From assembly GCF_023111095.1 (NCBI RefSeq), contig NZ_JALGYW010000011.1, positions 111,286-175,285 on the forward strand: a stretch of DNA of 64,000 nucleotides, given 5' to 3'. The DNA is from Maribellus sp. YY47 (GTDB lineage Bacteria > Bacteroidota > Bacteroidia > Bacteroidales > Prolixibacteraceae). Each line of letters begins with the position of its first letter. Positions within the stretch are counted from its first letter, which is position 1. Below the pieces are notes generated by a model that was not told where the DNA came from, searched no databases, and saw nothing but the letters and a program-made list of their open reading frames with translations. The translations under genes and the position numbers were made by a program. This document shows, piece by piece, positions 1 through 7,643 of this stretch.

Positions 1-1
1 G

Positions 2-469
2 GAAAATGCCTGGCTTTCGTATGCCAACCAGCGTTATCGCTGGGGCAATCTCGATTTTTGCACGCCCAGCCGGTTTCTCGAAGAACTGGACGAACGCTAC
101 ACCGATGGTTTTACGCCAACAGGCACTTTGGCAAGTCCGTCGGCAGAACAAAGCAACGTATCGTACAGCAGCCCGGGACAACGATTTGCCAGGAGACAAC
201 CCGCGACCTCATTTAAAACCAGAGACTCACAAAACATTTTGAATAAAAAATCCGTTTCACTCAAAGAGACTGGCGGATCAGATACATTCCAGGGAGACGA
301 TCCCTCGAAAATTCAACCCGGCATGACCGTACAACACCAGCGTTTTGGTGAAGGGAAAGTTCTGAACATTGAAGGCGTAGCACCCGATCTCAAGGCAACT
401 GTATTTTTCCGCACAACCGGACAAAAGCAATTGCTTTTAAAATTTGCGAAACTGCGGATTAAAACCTAA
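2..469 (+). CDS. UvrD/PcrA-type DNA helicase, C-terminal fragment
   Basis: The gene is cut by the left edge of the window; about 155 C-terminal residues are visible in the frame starting at base 2. The first residues (ENAWLSYANQRYRWG) match the end of helicase motif VI and the region after it in UvrD/PcrA/Rep proteins. The segment after that (FCTPSRFLEEL) is also typical. A low-complexity, Ser/Gln-rich linker leads to a C-terminal domain with a G-x-x-V-x-H-x-x-F-G-x-G-x-V pattern (about residues 113-125 of the visible part), the small beta-rich tail of UvrD/PcrA that contacts RNA polymerase in other bacteria. Superfamily 1A helicases unwind DNA 3' to 5' in repair. The ATPase core lies outside the window, so UvrD and PcrA cannot be told apart. 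Confidence 0.85.
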   Translation, partial: ENAWLSYANQRYRWGNLDFCTPSRFLEELDERYTDGFTPTGTLASPSAEQSNVSYSSPGQRFARRQPATSFKTRDSQNILNKKSVSLKETGGSDTFQGDDPSKIQPGMTVQHQRFGEGKVLNIEGVAPDLKATVFFRTTGQKQLLLKFAKLRIKT

Positions 470-490
470 ACAGGCTTTCGCGGAAAAAGA

Positions 491-521
491 TTCGCGAATT
501 GACAGGAAATCATTAGTTTTG
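491..521 (+). promoter_or_regulatory. Possible promoter of the DUF4290-murA pair
   Basis: TAGTTTTG at 514-521 fits the Bacteroidota -7 element TAnnTTTG. TTCG at 491-494 lies 19 bases upstream, where the -33 TTTG element is expected, so the -33 match is imperfect. The transcription start would fall near 528, about 58 bases before the start codon. Confidence 0.35.
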
Positions 522-585
522 CAGCATCACTTCGGAACAATTCCTACATTTACACGAAGATTTGACATCACTTAAGAATTTTTAG

Positions 586-1173
586 ATGGATTACAATTCG
601 AAACGAAAAAAATTAGCACTTCCGGAATACGGAAGGAATATACAAAACATGGTCGACTACCTGATGACCATTGAAGATCGCGATAAAAGGAACAAATCGG
701 CACAAACTGTGATCGATGTAATGGGCAACCTTTACCCTTTTCTGCGCGATGTTCCGGAGTTCAACCATAAACTGTGGGATCACCTGGCGATTATGGCCGA
801 TTTCAAACTGGATATTGATTACCCTTATGATCCGCCATCACCTGACAGCTTGCTTGAAAAACCCAACAAGGTTCCGTATAACCAGCATTATATCAAATAC
901 AAACACTATGGTCGCACCTTGGAACTGATCATTAAAGAAGCTGAAAAATACGAAGGAGAAGAACGCGAGATCATGATTTCGCAGATTGCCAACCACATGA
1001 AAAAGTCTTACCTGGCCTGGAACAAAGATGCCGTGGAAGACGAAAAGATTTTTGGCGACCTCGAAGAATTGTCAGATGGAAAACTTGTCATAAAAGAAGG
1101 AATGCAGCTGGCAGACTCCAAAACATTAGTGGGGAAAAAGAAGAAGCCCGTTTCGAATAAAAAGAAGAAATAG
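586..1173 (+). CDS. DUF4290 family protein
   Basis: This 195-residue soluble protein has no signal peptide or membrane segment. The N-terminal part (KLALPEYGRNIQNMV, then a run ending in YPFLRDVPEFNHKLWDHL) matches the DUF4290 family as I know it, which is found in Bacteroidota and commonly sits directly before murA, as here (27-base gap). The C-terminal 20 residues are almost all lysine with a few small residues, which suggests binding to nucleic acid or another polyanion (inference). The function is unknown. Co-transcription with murA suggests a link to cell-envelope growth, but nothing in the sequence proves this. Confidence 0.8.
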   Translation: MDYNSKRKKLALPEYGRNIQNMVDYLMTIEDRDKRNKSAQTVIDVMGNLYPFLRDVPEFNHKLWDHLAIMADFKLDIDYPYDPPSPDSLLEKPNKVPYNQHYIKYKHYGRTLELIIKEAEKYEGEEREIMISQIANHMKKSYLAWNKDAVEDEKIFGDLEELSDGKLVIKEGMQLADSKTLVGKKKKPVSNKKKK

Positions 1174-1200
1174 CCGTTTCATTCTCAAATCCCAAATAAT

Positions 1201-2505
1201 ATGTCAACTTTTAAGATCGAAGGTGGCTACCCTTTAAAAGGTGATCTTGAACCGCAAGGCGCAAAAAACGAAGCGCTGCAGGTTATTTGTGCTGCCTTGT
1301 TAACCGATCAGGATGTGTTCATCGAAAATATTCCCGAAATCCGGGATGTACTAAAACTCATTGAAATCCTGGGAGGACTGGGTGTTGTTACCGAACGGCT
1401 CGAAAAAGGCCGGTACCGGTTCAATGCCTCAAAGGTAAATATCGACTTTCTGAAAAGCCCGGAATACACCCGGCAAGCGATTGGATTGCGCGGATCAATC
1501 ATGATCATCGGCCCGCTTCTGGCGCGCTTCGGACAAGGCTTTATTCCGCAACCCGGTGGCGATAAAATTGGCCGCCGCAGGGTGGATACCCATTTTATCG
1601 GGCTTCAAAAACTGGGTGCTGAATTTACCTTCGACAAGGACAACCAATGGTACCTGGTTTCGGCCGATAAACTTAAAGGAAGTTACATGCTTCTCGACGA
1701 GGCATCGGTTACCGGAACAGCCAACATTGCCATGGCCGCCGTGCTGGCTGAAGGAACCACAACTATTTACAACGCAGCCTGCGAACCCTATCTGCAGCAA
1801 TTGTGCAAAATGCTGGTGTCGATGGGTGCAAAAATCAACGGCATCGGATCAAATCTGCTGACCATCGAAGGCGTGGCTTCATTGAACGGCTGTCAACACC
1901 GGATTCTTCCCGATATGATCGAAGTGGGAAGTTTTATCGGTCTGGCTGCCATGACCGCTTCTGAAATCAGAATAAAAAATGTGGGGATCGAACACCTGGG
2001 AATTATTCCCGAATCGTTCAGACGACTGGGAATAAATGTTGCACAGGCTGGCGACGATCTGCTAATTAAAGATACCGGGCATTACGAAATCGAATCCTAC
2101 ATCGACGGTTCGATCATGACCATTGCCGACGCCCCCTGGCCGGGACTGACTCCCGACTTGCTGAGTGTTTTCCTGGTAGTAGCCACCCAGGCAAAAGGCA
2201 GCGTCCTCATTCATCAAAAGATGTTTGAAAGCCGCCTGTTCTTTGTCGACAAGCTTATTGACATGGGAGCCCAGATCATTTTGTGTGATCCGCACCGTGC
2301 CACCGTAATCGGCCTCGACCGCAAACATAGCCTTCGTGCCACTAAAATGGTATCGCCCGACATCCGCGCCGGAATTGCGTTGCTGATTGCGGCCATGTCG
2401 GCCAAAGGAACCAGCACAATCGACAACATCGAGCAGATCGACCGTGGCTACGAAAACATTGATGGCCGCCTAAATGCACTGGGAGCAAAAATAACACGGA
2501 TATAA
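1201..2505 (+). CDS. murA: UDP-N-acetylglucosamine 1-carboxyvinyltransferase
   Basis: MurA transfers enolpyruvate from PEP to UDP-GlcNAc, the first committed step of peptidoglycan synthesis, in the cytoplasm. The length of 434 residues is normal for the family. Lys22-Asn23 (in GAKNEA), Arg126 of the active-site loop and the C-terminal DIRAGIALLIAA and IDRGYENI segments match the family. The loop that normally reads PGGC reads PGGD here. Asp121 (codon 1561-1563) stands where the catalytic, fosfomycin-alkylated Cys115 of E. coli MurA lies. Asp at this site is known to keep MurA active but fosfomycin-insensitive in mycobacteria and chlamydiae, so intrinsic resistance is predicted. The gene is the second of a two-gene unit after the DUF4290 gene. 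Confidence 0.95.
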   Translation: MSTFKIEGGYPLKGDLEPQGAKNEALQVICAALLTDQDVFIENIPEIRDVLKLIEILGGLGVVTERLEKGRYRFNASKVNIDFLKSPEYTRQAIGLRGSIMIIGPLLARFGQGFIPQPGGDKIGRRRVDTHFIGLQKLGAEFTFDKDNQWYLVSADKLKGSYMLLDEASVTGTANIAMAAVLAEGTTTIYNAACEPYLQQLCKMLVSMGAKINGIGSNLLTIEGVASLNGCQHRILPDMIEVGSFIGLAAMTASEIRIKNVGIEHLGIIPESFRRLGINVAQAGDDLLIKDTGHYEIESYIDGSIMTIADAPWPGLTPDLLSVFLVVATQAKGSVLIHQKMFESRLFFVDKLIDMGAQIILCDPHRATVIGLDRKHSLRATKMVSPDIRAGIALLIAAMSAKGTSTIDNIEQIDRGYENIDGRLNALGAKITRI

Positions 2506-2598
2506 AGAGGCTGGGAAGGTCTTAAAACAAAACGGACACTTTCCCGTTACTAAGTCTGAATCTTTTAGTTTGAAATCGAATAAATTTTAAAACAAAAA

Positions 2599-3111
2599 AT
2601 GAAGAAGCTAGCAATTATCACCCTCCTCCTTTTTCTGGGAACAGCAGGACTAAATGCCCAGCAACTGGGAACCGGAATTGGCAACAAAGCTCCCGACCTG
2701 GTGGGTAAAAGTCCCGATGGAAAAACCATCAAATTATCGGACACAAAGGGAAAAGTCGTGCTACTCGATTTTTGGGCAGGTTGGTGTGGCCCCTGCCGCA
2801 GAGAAAATCCGAATGTGGTAAAAGCATACAACAAATACAAAGACGAGAAATTCACAGTAGGCAAAGGCTTTGTGGTATTTAACGTTTCGCTCGACCGCAC
2901 TGCCGACCAGTGGAAAGGAGCCATCAAACAAGACAAGCTGGATTGGCCCTATCACATCAGCGATTTGGGAGGATGGCAGTCGAGACTGGCAGCCATCTAT
3001 GGGGTCAGAAGTATTCCTTCGAATTTCCTGTTGGATGAAAACGGTGTTATTATTGGTAAAAATTTACGGGGACCGGCCCTTGATGCCGCCCTCGATAAAT
3101 ATTTAAAATAG
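2599..3111 (+). CDS. Exported thioredoxin-like protein (TlpA/ResA type)
   Basis: The protein has 170 residues. Residues 1-20 form a signal peptide ending in LNA/QQ, and residues 28-170 form a thioredoxin-like domain of the AhpC/TSA-TlpA type. The redox motif W-C-G-P-C lies at residues 62-66 (Cys63 and Cys66), and the cis-proline loop follows in GVRSIPSNFLLDENG. TlpA/ResA proteins reduce or exchange disulfides in the periplasm, often for cytochrome c maturation or in stress responses. No maturation genes are nearby, so the substrate is unknown. The gene stands alone and is closed by a hairpin at 3152-3187. Confidence 0.85.
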   Translation: MKKLAIITLLLFLGTAGLNAQQLGTGIGNKAPDLVGKSPDGKTIKLSDTKGKVVLLDFWAGWCGPCRRENPNVVKAYNKYKDEKFTVGKGFVVFNVSLDRTADQWKGAIKQDKLDWPYHISDLGGWQSRLAAIYGVRSIPSNFLLDENGVIIGKNLRGPALDAALDKYLK

Positions 3112-3151
3112 GCTGAAAAAGAGGCTGTTTTAAATCTAAACAAAATCATTC

Positions 3152-3195
3152 AAATTGACACTTGGCGATTCTGCCGGGTGTCAATTTGTCTTTTA
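3152..3195 (+). terminator. Terminator-like hairpin after the thioredoxin-like gene
   Basis: AAATTGACAC (3152-3161) pairs perfectly with GTGTCAATTT (3178-3187), with an inner GGC/GCC pairing, and a T-rich stretch follows. It lies 41 bases after the stop codon. Confidence 0.6.
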
Positions 3196-3201
3196 TATTT
3201 G
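3194..3201 (+). promoter_or_regulatory. Possible -7 element of the grpE-dnaJ promoter
   Basis: TATATTTG matches the Bacteroidota -7 consensus TAnnTTTG. No TTTG occurs at the expected -33 distance, so the call is weak. It lies about 190 bases upstream of grpE and just before the repeated GTAATTAC elements. Confidence 0.35.
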
Positions 3202-3239
3202 CATGGCAAAATTTTTGCAATGTCAGCGTAGCAAATTAC

Positions 3240-3282
3240 CCCGTAATTACTTTGAATGCTGATAAACGCAGGTAATTACGGG
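3240..3282 (+). promoter_or_regulatory. Interrupted palindrome upstream of grpE, candidate operator
   Basis: CCCGTAATTAC (3240-3250) and GTAATTACGGG (3272-3282) form a perfect 11-base inverted repeat with a 21-base spacer. Each arm contains GTAATTAC, itself a palindrome, at 3243-3250 and 3272-3279. A weaker relative (CAAATTAC) precedes it at 3232-3239. The element lies between the putative -7 element and the grpE start. No CIRCE element (TTAGCACTC-N9-GAGTGCTAA) is present, so this could be the site of a different heat-shock regulator (inference). Confidence 0.4.
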
Positions 3283-3391
3283 ATTGCTGTGGTTGTTTTA
3301 TTTCTTCATAAACAATGGAAAACTGATGAGAAATTCAGCCGCGTTAAAATGTATGACATTTTTGAAGCACAAATTCAAAAAAAGGGTAAAA

Positions 3392-3988
3392 ATGGCAGAA
3401 GAAAAAATTTCAAATGAAACCACTTCGGAAGAAGTAAAAGATACAAAGCAGGAAAGCAAAGAAACCGGCGCACCCAAAGAGCATGCTGCCGACGAGAAAG
3501 CCGACAAAAAGAAAAAAGGCAAGAAAGACAAGCACGAGGTTGAAATTGAAGAATTGTCGGCAAAGCTCGACGACATGAAGGACAAACACCTTCGTTTGCA
3601 GGCTGAGTTTGATAACTTCAGAAAAAGAACGCTGAAAGAAAAAGCCGACCTCATTAAATCGGGTGGCGAAACCGTGTTGGTGAATATCCTGCCGGTGGTC
3701 GACGATTTTGAAAGAGCGCTCGATTCTATGAAAGAAGTTTCGGATGAAGATGCAGGAAAACAAGGAACAATGTTGATCTACAACAAGTTCAGAGAATTCC
3801 TGAAACAAAACAACATCAAGGAAATAGAAGCGCTGAATCAGGTGTTTGACGTGGATCTGCACGAGGCCATTACAAAAATTCCGGCCCCGAATGATGAATT
3901 GAAAGGGAAAGTGGTAGATGTTATTCAAAAAGGCTACTGCTTAAACGAAAAGGTAATCCGGTTTGCCAAAGTTGTAATCGGAGAATAA
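3392..3988 (+). CDS. grpE: Nucleotide exchange factor GrpE
   Basis: GrpE releases ADP from DnaK in the DnaK-DnaJ-GrpE chaperone cycle. From the ATG at 3392 the protein has 198 residues: a charged Lys/Glu-rich N-terminus (about 1-45), a predicted coiled coil running into the segment ending in LQAEFDNFRKRTLKEK, and the beta domain with VVDDFERALDSM and the late ALNQVFDVDLHEAI segment. The frame is open upstream to 3284. I chose 3392 because the residues before it are not GrpE-like and because it gives a normal family length. dnaJ follows 18 bases downstream, so the two form an operon. dnaK is not in the window. Confidence 0.92.
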   Translation: MAEEKISNETTSEEVKDTKQESKETGAPKEHAADEKADKKKKGKKDKHEVEIEELSAKLDDMKDKHLRLQAEFDNFRKRTLKEKADLIKSGGETVLVNILPVVDDFERALDSMKEVSDEDAGKQGTMLIYNKFREFLKQNNIKEIEALNQVFDVDLHEAITKIPAPNDELKGKVVDVIQKGYCLNEKVIRFAKVVIGE

Positions 3989-4006
3989 TTTGGAGAAATC
4001 AGGGAA

Positions 4007-5167
4007 ATGGCAAAAAGAGATTATTACGAAGTACTGGAAGTCAGCAAATCCGCTACAGCGGATGAAATAAAAAAAGCTTACCGGAAAAAGGCGATTCAGT
4101 TTCACCCCGACAAAAACCCGGGCAACCAGGAAGCTGAAGAGAAATTCAAGGAAGCAGCCGAGGCCTACGAGGTACTCAGCAATCCGGAAAAGAAACAACG
4201 TTACGACCAATTCGGACATGCCGGAGTGGGCGGTGCTGCCGGAGGCGGTTTCAGTGGCGGAGGTTTTTCAGATATTGAAGACATTTTCTCTGCATTCGGC
4301 GATATATTTGGCGGCCATTTTGGTGGTTTCGGAGGTTTTGGCGGCAGCAGCCGTGGCCGCAGCGGACGACGTGTAGCCCGCGGTTCCGATCTTCGGGTAA
4401 AAGTAAAACTGAACCTGAATGAAATTGTGAACGGCGCTGAAAAGAAAATCAAAGTAAAAAAACACGTAGCCTGCCAGCATTGTAACGGCACCGGCGCGAA
4501 AAACGCTTCGTCGTACACCACCTGTAACACCTGCGGCGGAAGCGGACATGTAACCCGTATTCAGCACACATTGCTGGGGCAAATGCAAACTTCGTCAACC
4601 TGCCCCACATGTCAGGGCGACGGAAAAATGATCACCGATAAATGTAACCATTGTGCCGGAGAAGGCGTGGTGCGCGACGAAGAAGTGATCAGCATCAAAA
4701 TACCGGCCGGTGTGGGAGAAGGTATGCAGCTAAATGTTTCGGGGAAAGGAAACACAGGCCGCCGCGGTGGAATAAACGGCGATTTGCTGGTGGTCATTAC
4801 CGAAGAAGAACACGAAGAACTGGTACGAGACGGAAACAACCTGATTCACAATCTTTTTCTTTCGTTCCCCGATATTACACTGGGAACTACTGCTGAAATA
4901 CCAACCGTTGAAGGGAAAGTAAAAGTGAAGATAGAACCCGGCACCCAGCCTGAAAAAATCCTTCGCCTGCGTGGCAAGGGAATTCCGGATGTAAACGGGT
5001 ACGGACGTGGCGACCTTTTAGTAAGAGTGCATGTCTGGATTCCGAAAAAATTAAGCGCCGAGGAAAAGCGCATGCTGGAAAAACTGCAGACTTCTCCGGG
5101 ATTTCAGGAAGGGCCGTCGTATTCCGAGAAATCATTTTTTGCCAAAATGAGGGATATGTTTGAATAA
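4007..5167 (+). CDS. dnaJ: Chaperone protein DnaJ
   Basis: This is a full-length class I J-protein of 386 residues. It has a J domain (1-70) with the HPD motif at residues 33-35 that stimulates DnaK ATPase, and a Gly/Phe-rich linker (about 72-118). Four CxxCxGxG zinc repeats lie at residues 156-163, 173-180, 199-206 and 213-220, and the C-terminal substrate-binding domains complete the protein. It delivers unfolded proteins to DnaK. It is the second gene of the grpE-dnaJ operon and is followed by a strong terminator. Confidence 0.97.
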   Translation: MAKRDYYEVLEVSKSATADEIKKAYRKKAIQFHPDKNPGNQEAEEKFKEAAEAYEVLSNPEKKQRYDQFGHAGVGGAAGGGFSGGGFSDIEDIFSAFGDIFGGHFGGFGGFGGSSRGRSGRRVARGSDLRVKVKLNLNEIVNGAEKKIKVKKHVACQHCNGTGAKNASSYTTCNTCGGSGHVTRIQHTLLGQMQTSSTCPTCQGDGKMITDKCNHCAGEGVVRDEEVISIKIPAGVGEGMQLNVSGKGNTGRRGGINGDLLVVITEEEHEELVRDGNNLIHNLFLSFPDITLGTTAEIPTVEGKVKVKIEPGTQPEKILRLRGKGIPDVNGYGRGDLLVRVHVWIPKKLSAEEKRMLEKLQTSPGFQEGPSYSEKSFFAKMRDMFE

Positions 5168-5191
5168 AATTCATTCAAAATACAAAACTGG

Positions 5192-5223
5192 AAAAACGAT
5201 ACATCCCCCTGTATCGTTTTTTT
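5192..5223 (+). terminator. Rho-independent terminator after dnaJ
   Basis: A perfect 12-base stem (AAAAACGATACA at 5192-5203 with TGTATCGTTTTT at 5210-5221) closes a six-base loop and runs into a T tract. It ends the grpE-dnaJ transcript. Confidence 0.85.
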
Positions 5224-5286
5224 ATTTTCGGAGATAAAGATTATTCCTTAAAATCATTCTGTTTAATATACTTAAGCATCATTTTT

Positions 5287-5317
5287 TTTGGAAAAACCGG
5301 TATCTCCATTAAATTTG
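5287..5317 (+). promoter_or_regulatory. Bacteroidota-type promoter of the Crp/Fnr gene
   Basis: TTTG (5287-5290), 19 bases, then TAAATTTG (5310-5317) is an exact match to the TTTG-N19-TAnnTTTG primary promoter. The start of transcription would be near 5324, about 14 bases before the GTG start, which supports that start codon. Confidence 0.75.
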
Positions 5318-5337
5318 CTGACAACGTTTCAACTACT

Positions 5338-5967
5338 GTGGAAGAATTTATACACCGATATAATTTTCTGGAACCTGAGCTGCAAAAAGAAATCGCACGA
5401 GTAGCGGTTCGGAAAACTTTTCAGGCCAACGAATCACTGATTCGCGAAGGGCAGTTTATCTCCAGCTTTCCGATTGTGCTAAAAGGTTTGATCCGGGTAT
5501 CGCGCACCAGCGACAACGGCAACGAATTATTGCTGTATTACCTCAAGGAAAACGATGTTTGTGCCATGTCGCTCACTTGTTGCATGACGCGCCAGGTAAG
5601 CGATCTGAACGCCGTTGCCGAAGAAGAAACCGAAGTATTGCTGGTTCCGGTCGAAATGCTCGACTCATGGATCAGCCGTTTCCCGCTCTGGAAACAATTT
5701 GTGATGCAGACCTACCAGAACCGCTTTCGCGAACTGATTGATGCACTCGACGCAGTAGCTTTTATGAAACTGGACGAACGATTGGAGAAATTTTTTGTCG
5801 ATCGCTACAAAAAATCGGGCGCCACAACGTTCTCGGGCACCCACCAAACCCTGGCTTTACAACTCAACTCTTCCCGCGAAGTTATTTCGCGCTTACTCAA
5901 AAAACTGGAGAAAGACGGGAAAATAAAACAATCCCGAAATTTTATCGATTTTTCTGGTCTTGTGTGA
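5338..5967 (+). CDS. Crp/Fnr family transcriptional regulator
   Basis: The protein has 209 residues and starts with GTG, placed just after a good promoter. Residues 10-120 form the cyclic-nucleotide-binding-like beta barrel (SLIREGQFISSFPIVLKGLI), and residues 150-205 form a winged helix-turn-helix with TLALQLNSSREVISRLLKKL. Cys75, Cys81 and Cys82 lie in the sensor domain. They are not in the N-terminal four-cysteine pattern of Fnr, so a [4Fe-4S] oxygen sensor of that type is not supported, although thiol or metal sensing is possible. The residues that bind cAMP in E. coli Crp are not evident. The targets are unknown. Confidence 0.85.
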   Translation: MEEFIHRYNFLEPELQKEIARVAVRKTFQANESLIREGQFISSFPIVLKGLIRVSRTSDNGNELLLYYLKENDVCAMSLTCCMTRQVSDLNAVAEEETEVLLVPVEMLDSWISRFPLWKQFVMQTYQNRFRELIDALDAVAFMKLDERLEKFFVDRYKKSGATTFSGTHQTLALQLNSSREVISRLLKKLEKDGKIKQSRNFIDFSGLV

Positions 5968-6095
5968 CTTAGATTACATACAGGAACTGAAAGTCTTTAT
6001 TTCTTTGCGTACAAACAATACAAGAATACATTGTTCATAACTATTGTTTCATAATTTTTTGGGTTATAAAATCGGTTAGTAGTTGAAGGTTGATT

Positions 6096-6123
6096 AGCCA
6101 GGCTGTAGAGTCTGGCTTTTTTT
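6096..6123 (+). terminator. Hairpin with T tract in the intergenic region before the serA-like gene
   Basis: AGCCAG (6096-6101) and CTGGCT (6112-6117) form a six-base stem followed by seven T. It lies 129 bases after the Crp/Fnr stop codon, which is far for a terminator of that gene. It could instead end a short RNA transcribed from 5970-6090 (inference; no clear promoter was found there). Confidence 0.5.
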
Positions 6124-6250
6124 ATTTCCAAACGATTAATGTTAATTTCATATTGAAAACTAATCCATCGTTTTACTTACGATTTATTGATTAAATGCTG
6201 ATATTTGTCATCTACAGCTTCACAAAGTATCAACTTTAAATATTAGCCAC

Positions 6251-7423
6251 ATGTTCAAAATTCAGACTTTGAATAAAATCGACCCGGACGGGTTAAAGCT
6301 TTTTCCATTGGATCAATACGAAATTGCCAGTGAGATCCCGGGCCCGGACGCCATTGTTCTGAGAAGTTTCAAAATGCACGACATGGAAATTCCATCGTCG
6401 GTAAAGGCAGTTGCCAGAGCCGGAGCAGGTGTGAACAACATCCCGATCGAAAAATGTACCGAAAAAGGTATTGTAGTTTTCAATACTCCCGGGGCCAATG
6501 CCAATGGGGTAAAAGAAGCGGTGATTGCCGGAATGCTGATGACTTCGCGTGACTACATTGGAGCGGCTAATTGGGCCAAAACACTGATTGGCGAAGGCGA
6601 CAATGTTCCTGCACTGGTCGAAAAAGGGAAAAACAACTTTGCAGGAGAAGAGATCAAAGGAAAAACACTGGCAGTAATCGGCCTGGGAGCCATTGGAGTG
6701 CTGGTGGCCAACGCTGCTTCAGCCCTGCGCATGAAAGTAGTAGGTTACGATCCTTACATGTCGGTTCAACACGCACTAAAACTTAGCCGTGAAGTTACCT
6801 GGGTAGAAGGCATTCAAATGCTTTTGTCGCAGGCTGATTTTGTAACCATTAACGTACCGCTGACTCCGGAAACCAAAGGATACTTGAACAAAGACAAGTT
6901 TGCCATGATGAAGAACGGTGTAAAAATCCTGAATTTTGCCCGTGGAGGACTGGTGAACCATGCTGATTTGAAAGAAGCCATTGCTTCAGGAAAAGTGGGT
7001 GCTTATGTTACCGATTTCCCCGATGAAGAAACACTGAAAATGGATAAAGTGATTTCGATTCCTCACCTGGGAGCTTCAACCAAGGAATCGGAAACCAACT
7101 GTGCGATCATGGCCGTTGAACAGGTACGCGACTACCTCGAAAACGGAAACATTAAGAATTCAGTGAATTTTCCCGCAGCCGAACTGGAACGTGCCGGTGG
7201 CGCCCGAATTCTGATTGCCAACAGAAACGTACCCAACATGGTAAGCCAGATTTCAAGTATTTTGGCGGCCAAAGGCCACAACATTGATCATATGCTTAAC
7301 AGGAAACATCAGGATATTGCCTACAACATCATTGATGTAACCTCAAAAACCATCGATCCTGAAGTGAAAGATGAATTGATGAAAGTGGATGGCATATTTA
7401 TGGTCCGCGTTATCAACGGATAA
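6251..7423 (+). CDS. serA: D-3-phosphoglycerate dehydrogenase-like protein
   Basis: This is a 390-residue D-isomer-specific 2-hydroxyacid dehydrogenase. The NAD-binding motif GLGAIG is at residues 144-149. The catalytic Arg is in NFARGG and the catalytic His in PHLGAST. A C-terminal ACT domain (about 320-390, beginning with VPNMVSQISSILAAKG) is the usual site of serine feedback in this family. It would oxidise 3-phosphoglycerate to 3-phosphohydroxypyruvate, the first step of serine synthesis. serC, often adjacent in this phylum, is not next to it here. A terminator follows. Confidence 0.88.
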   Translation: MFKIQTLNKIDPDGLKLFPLDQYEIASEIPGPDAIVLRSFKMHDMEIPSSVKAVARAGAGVNNIPIEKCTEKGIVVFNTPGANANGVKEAVIAGMLMTSRDYIGAANWAKTLIGEGDNVPALVEKGKNNFAGEEIKGKTLAVIGLGAIGVLVANAASALRMKVVGYDPYMSVQHALKLSREVTWVEGIQMLLSQADFVTINVPLTPETKGYLNKDKFAMMKNGVKILNFARGGLVNHADLKEAIASGKVGAYVTDFPDEETLKMDKVISIPHLGASTKESETNCAIMAVEQVRDYLENGNIKNSVNFPAAELERAGGARILIANRNVPNMVSQISSILAAKGHNIDHMLNRKHQDIAYNIIDVTSKTIDPEVKDELMKVDGIFMVRVING

Positions 7424-7446
7424 AAAAAATAACAGATCTTATTGAT

Positions 7447-7484
7447 AAGGGAATCCTTTTTACAGAAAGGCTTCCCTTTTTTTT
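7447..7484 (+). terminator. Terminator after the serA-like gene
   Basis: A 13-base stem with one mismatch (7447-7459 with 7466-7478) closes a short loop and is followed by a run of T to 7484. It lies 24 bases after the stop codon. Confidence 0.85.
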
Positions 7485-7590
7485 GTTACCTGCATCAGTC
7501 AATATCAGATGATCTTTAGCCAGTTGCAACAAAAATCATAAATTATCATTAACATCAGTATATAAGGCAGTTGATCTCCCCCATTTTTGT

Positions 7591-7598
7591 TATTTTTG
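7591..7598 (+). promoter_or_regulatory. Possible -7 element upstream of the transketolase gene
   Basis: TATTTTTG matches TAnnTTTG and lies 46 bases before the start codon. GTTG at 7570-7573 is only 17 bases upstream, shorter than the usual 19-21, so the promoter is tentative. Confidence 0.4.
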
Positions 7599-7643
7599 GC
7601 GTTCCTGTCCATACCTGATAGTTTATGAATTAAAAAATTAAAA

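Noticed and set aside
3200..3290. CIRCE heat-shock element upstream of grpE
   Set aside because: The TTAGCACTC-N9-GAGTGCTAA pattern is absent; only GTAATTAC palindromes are present.
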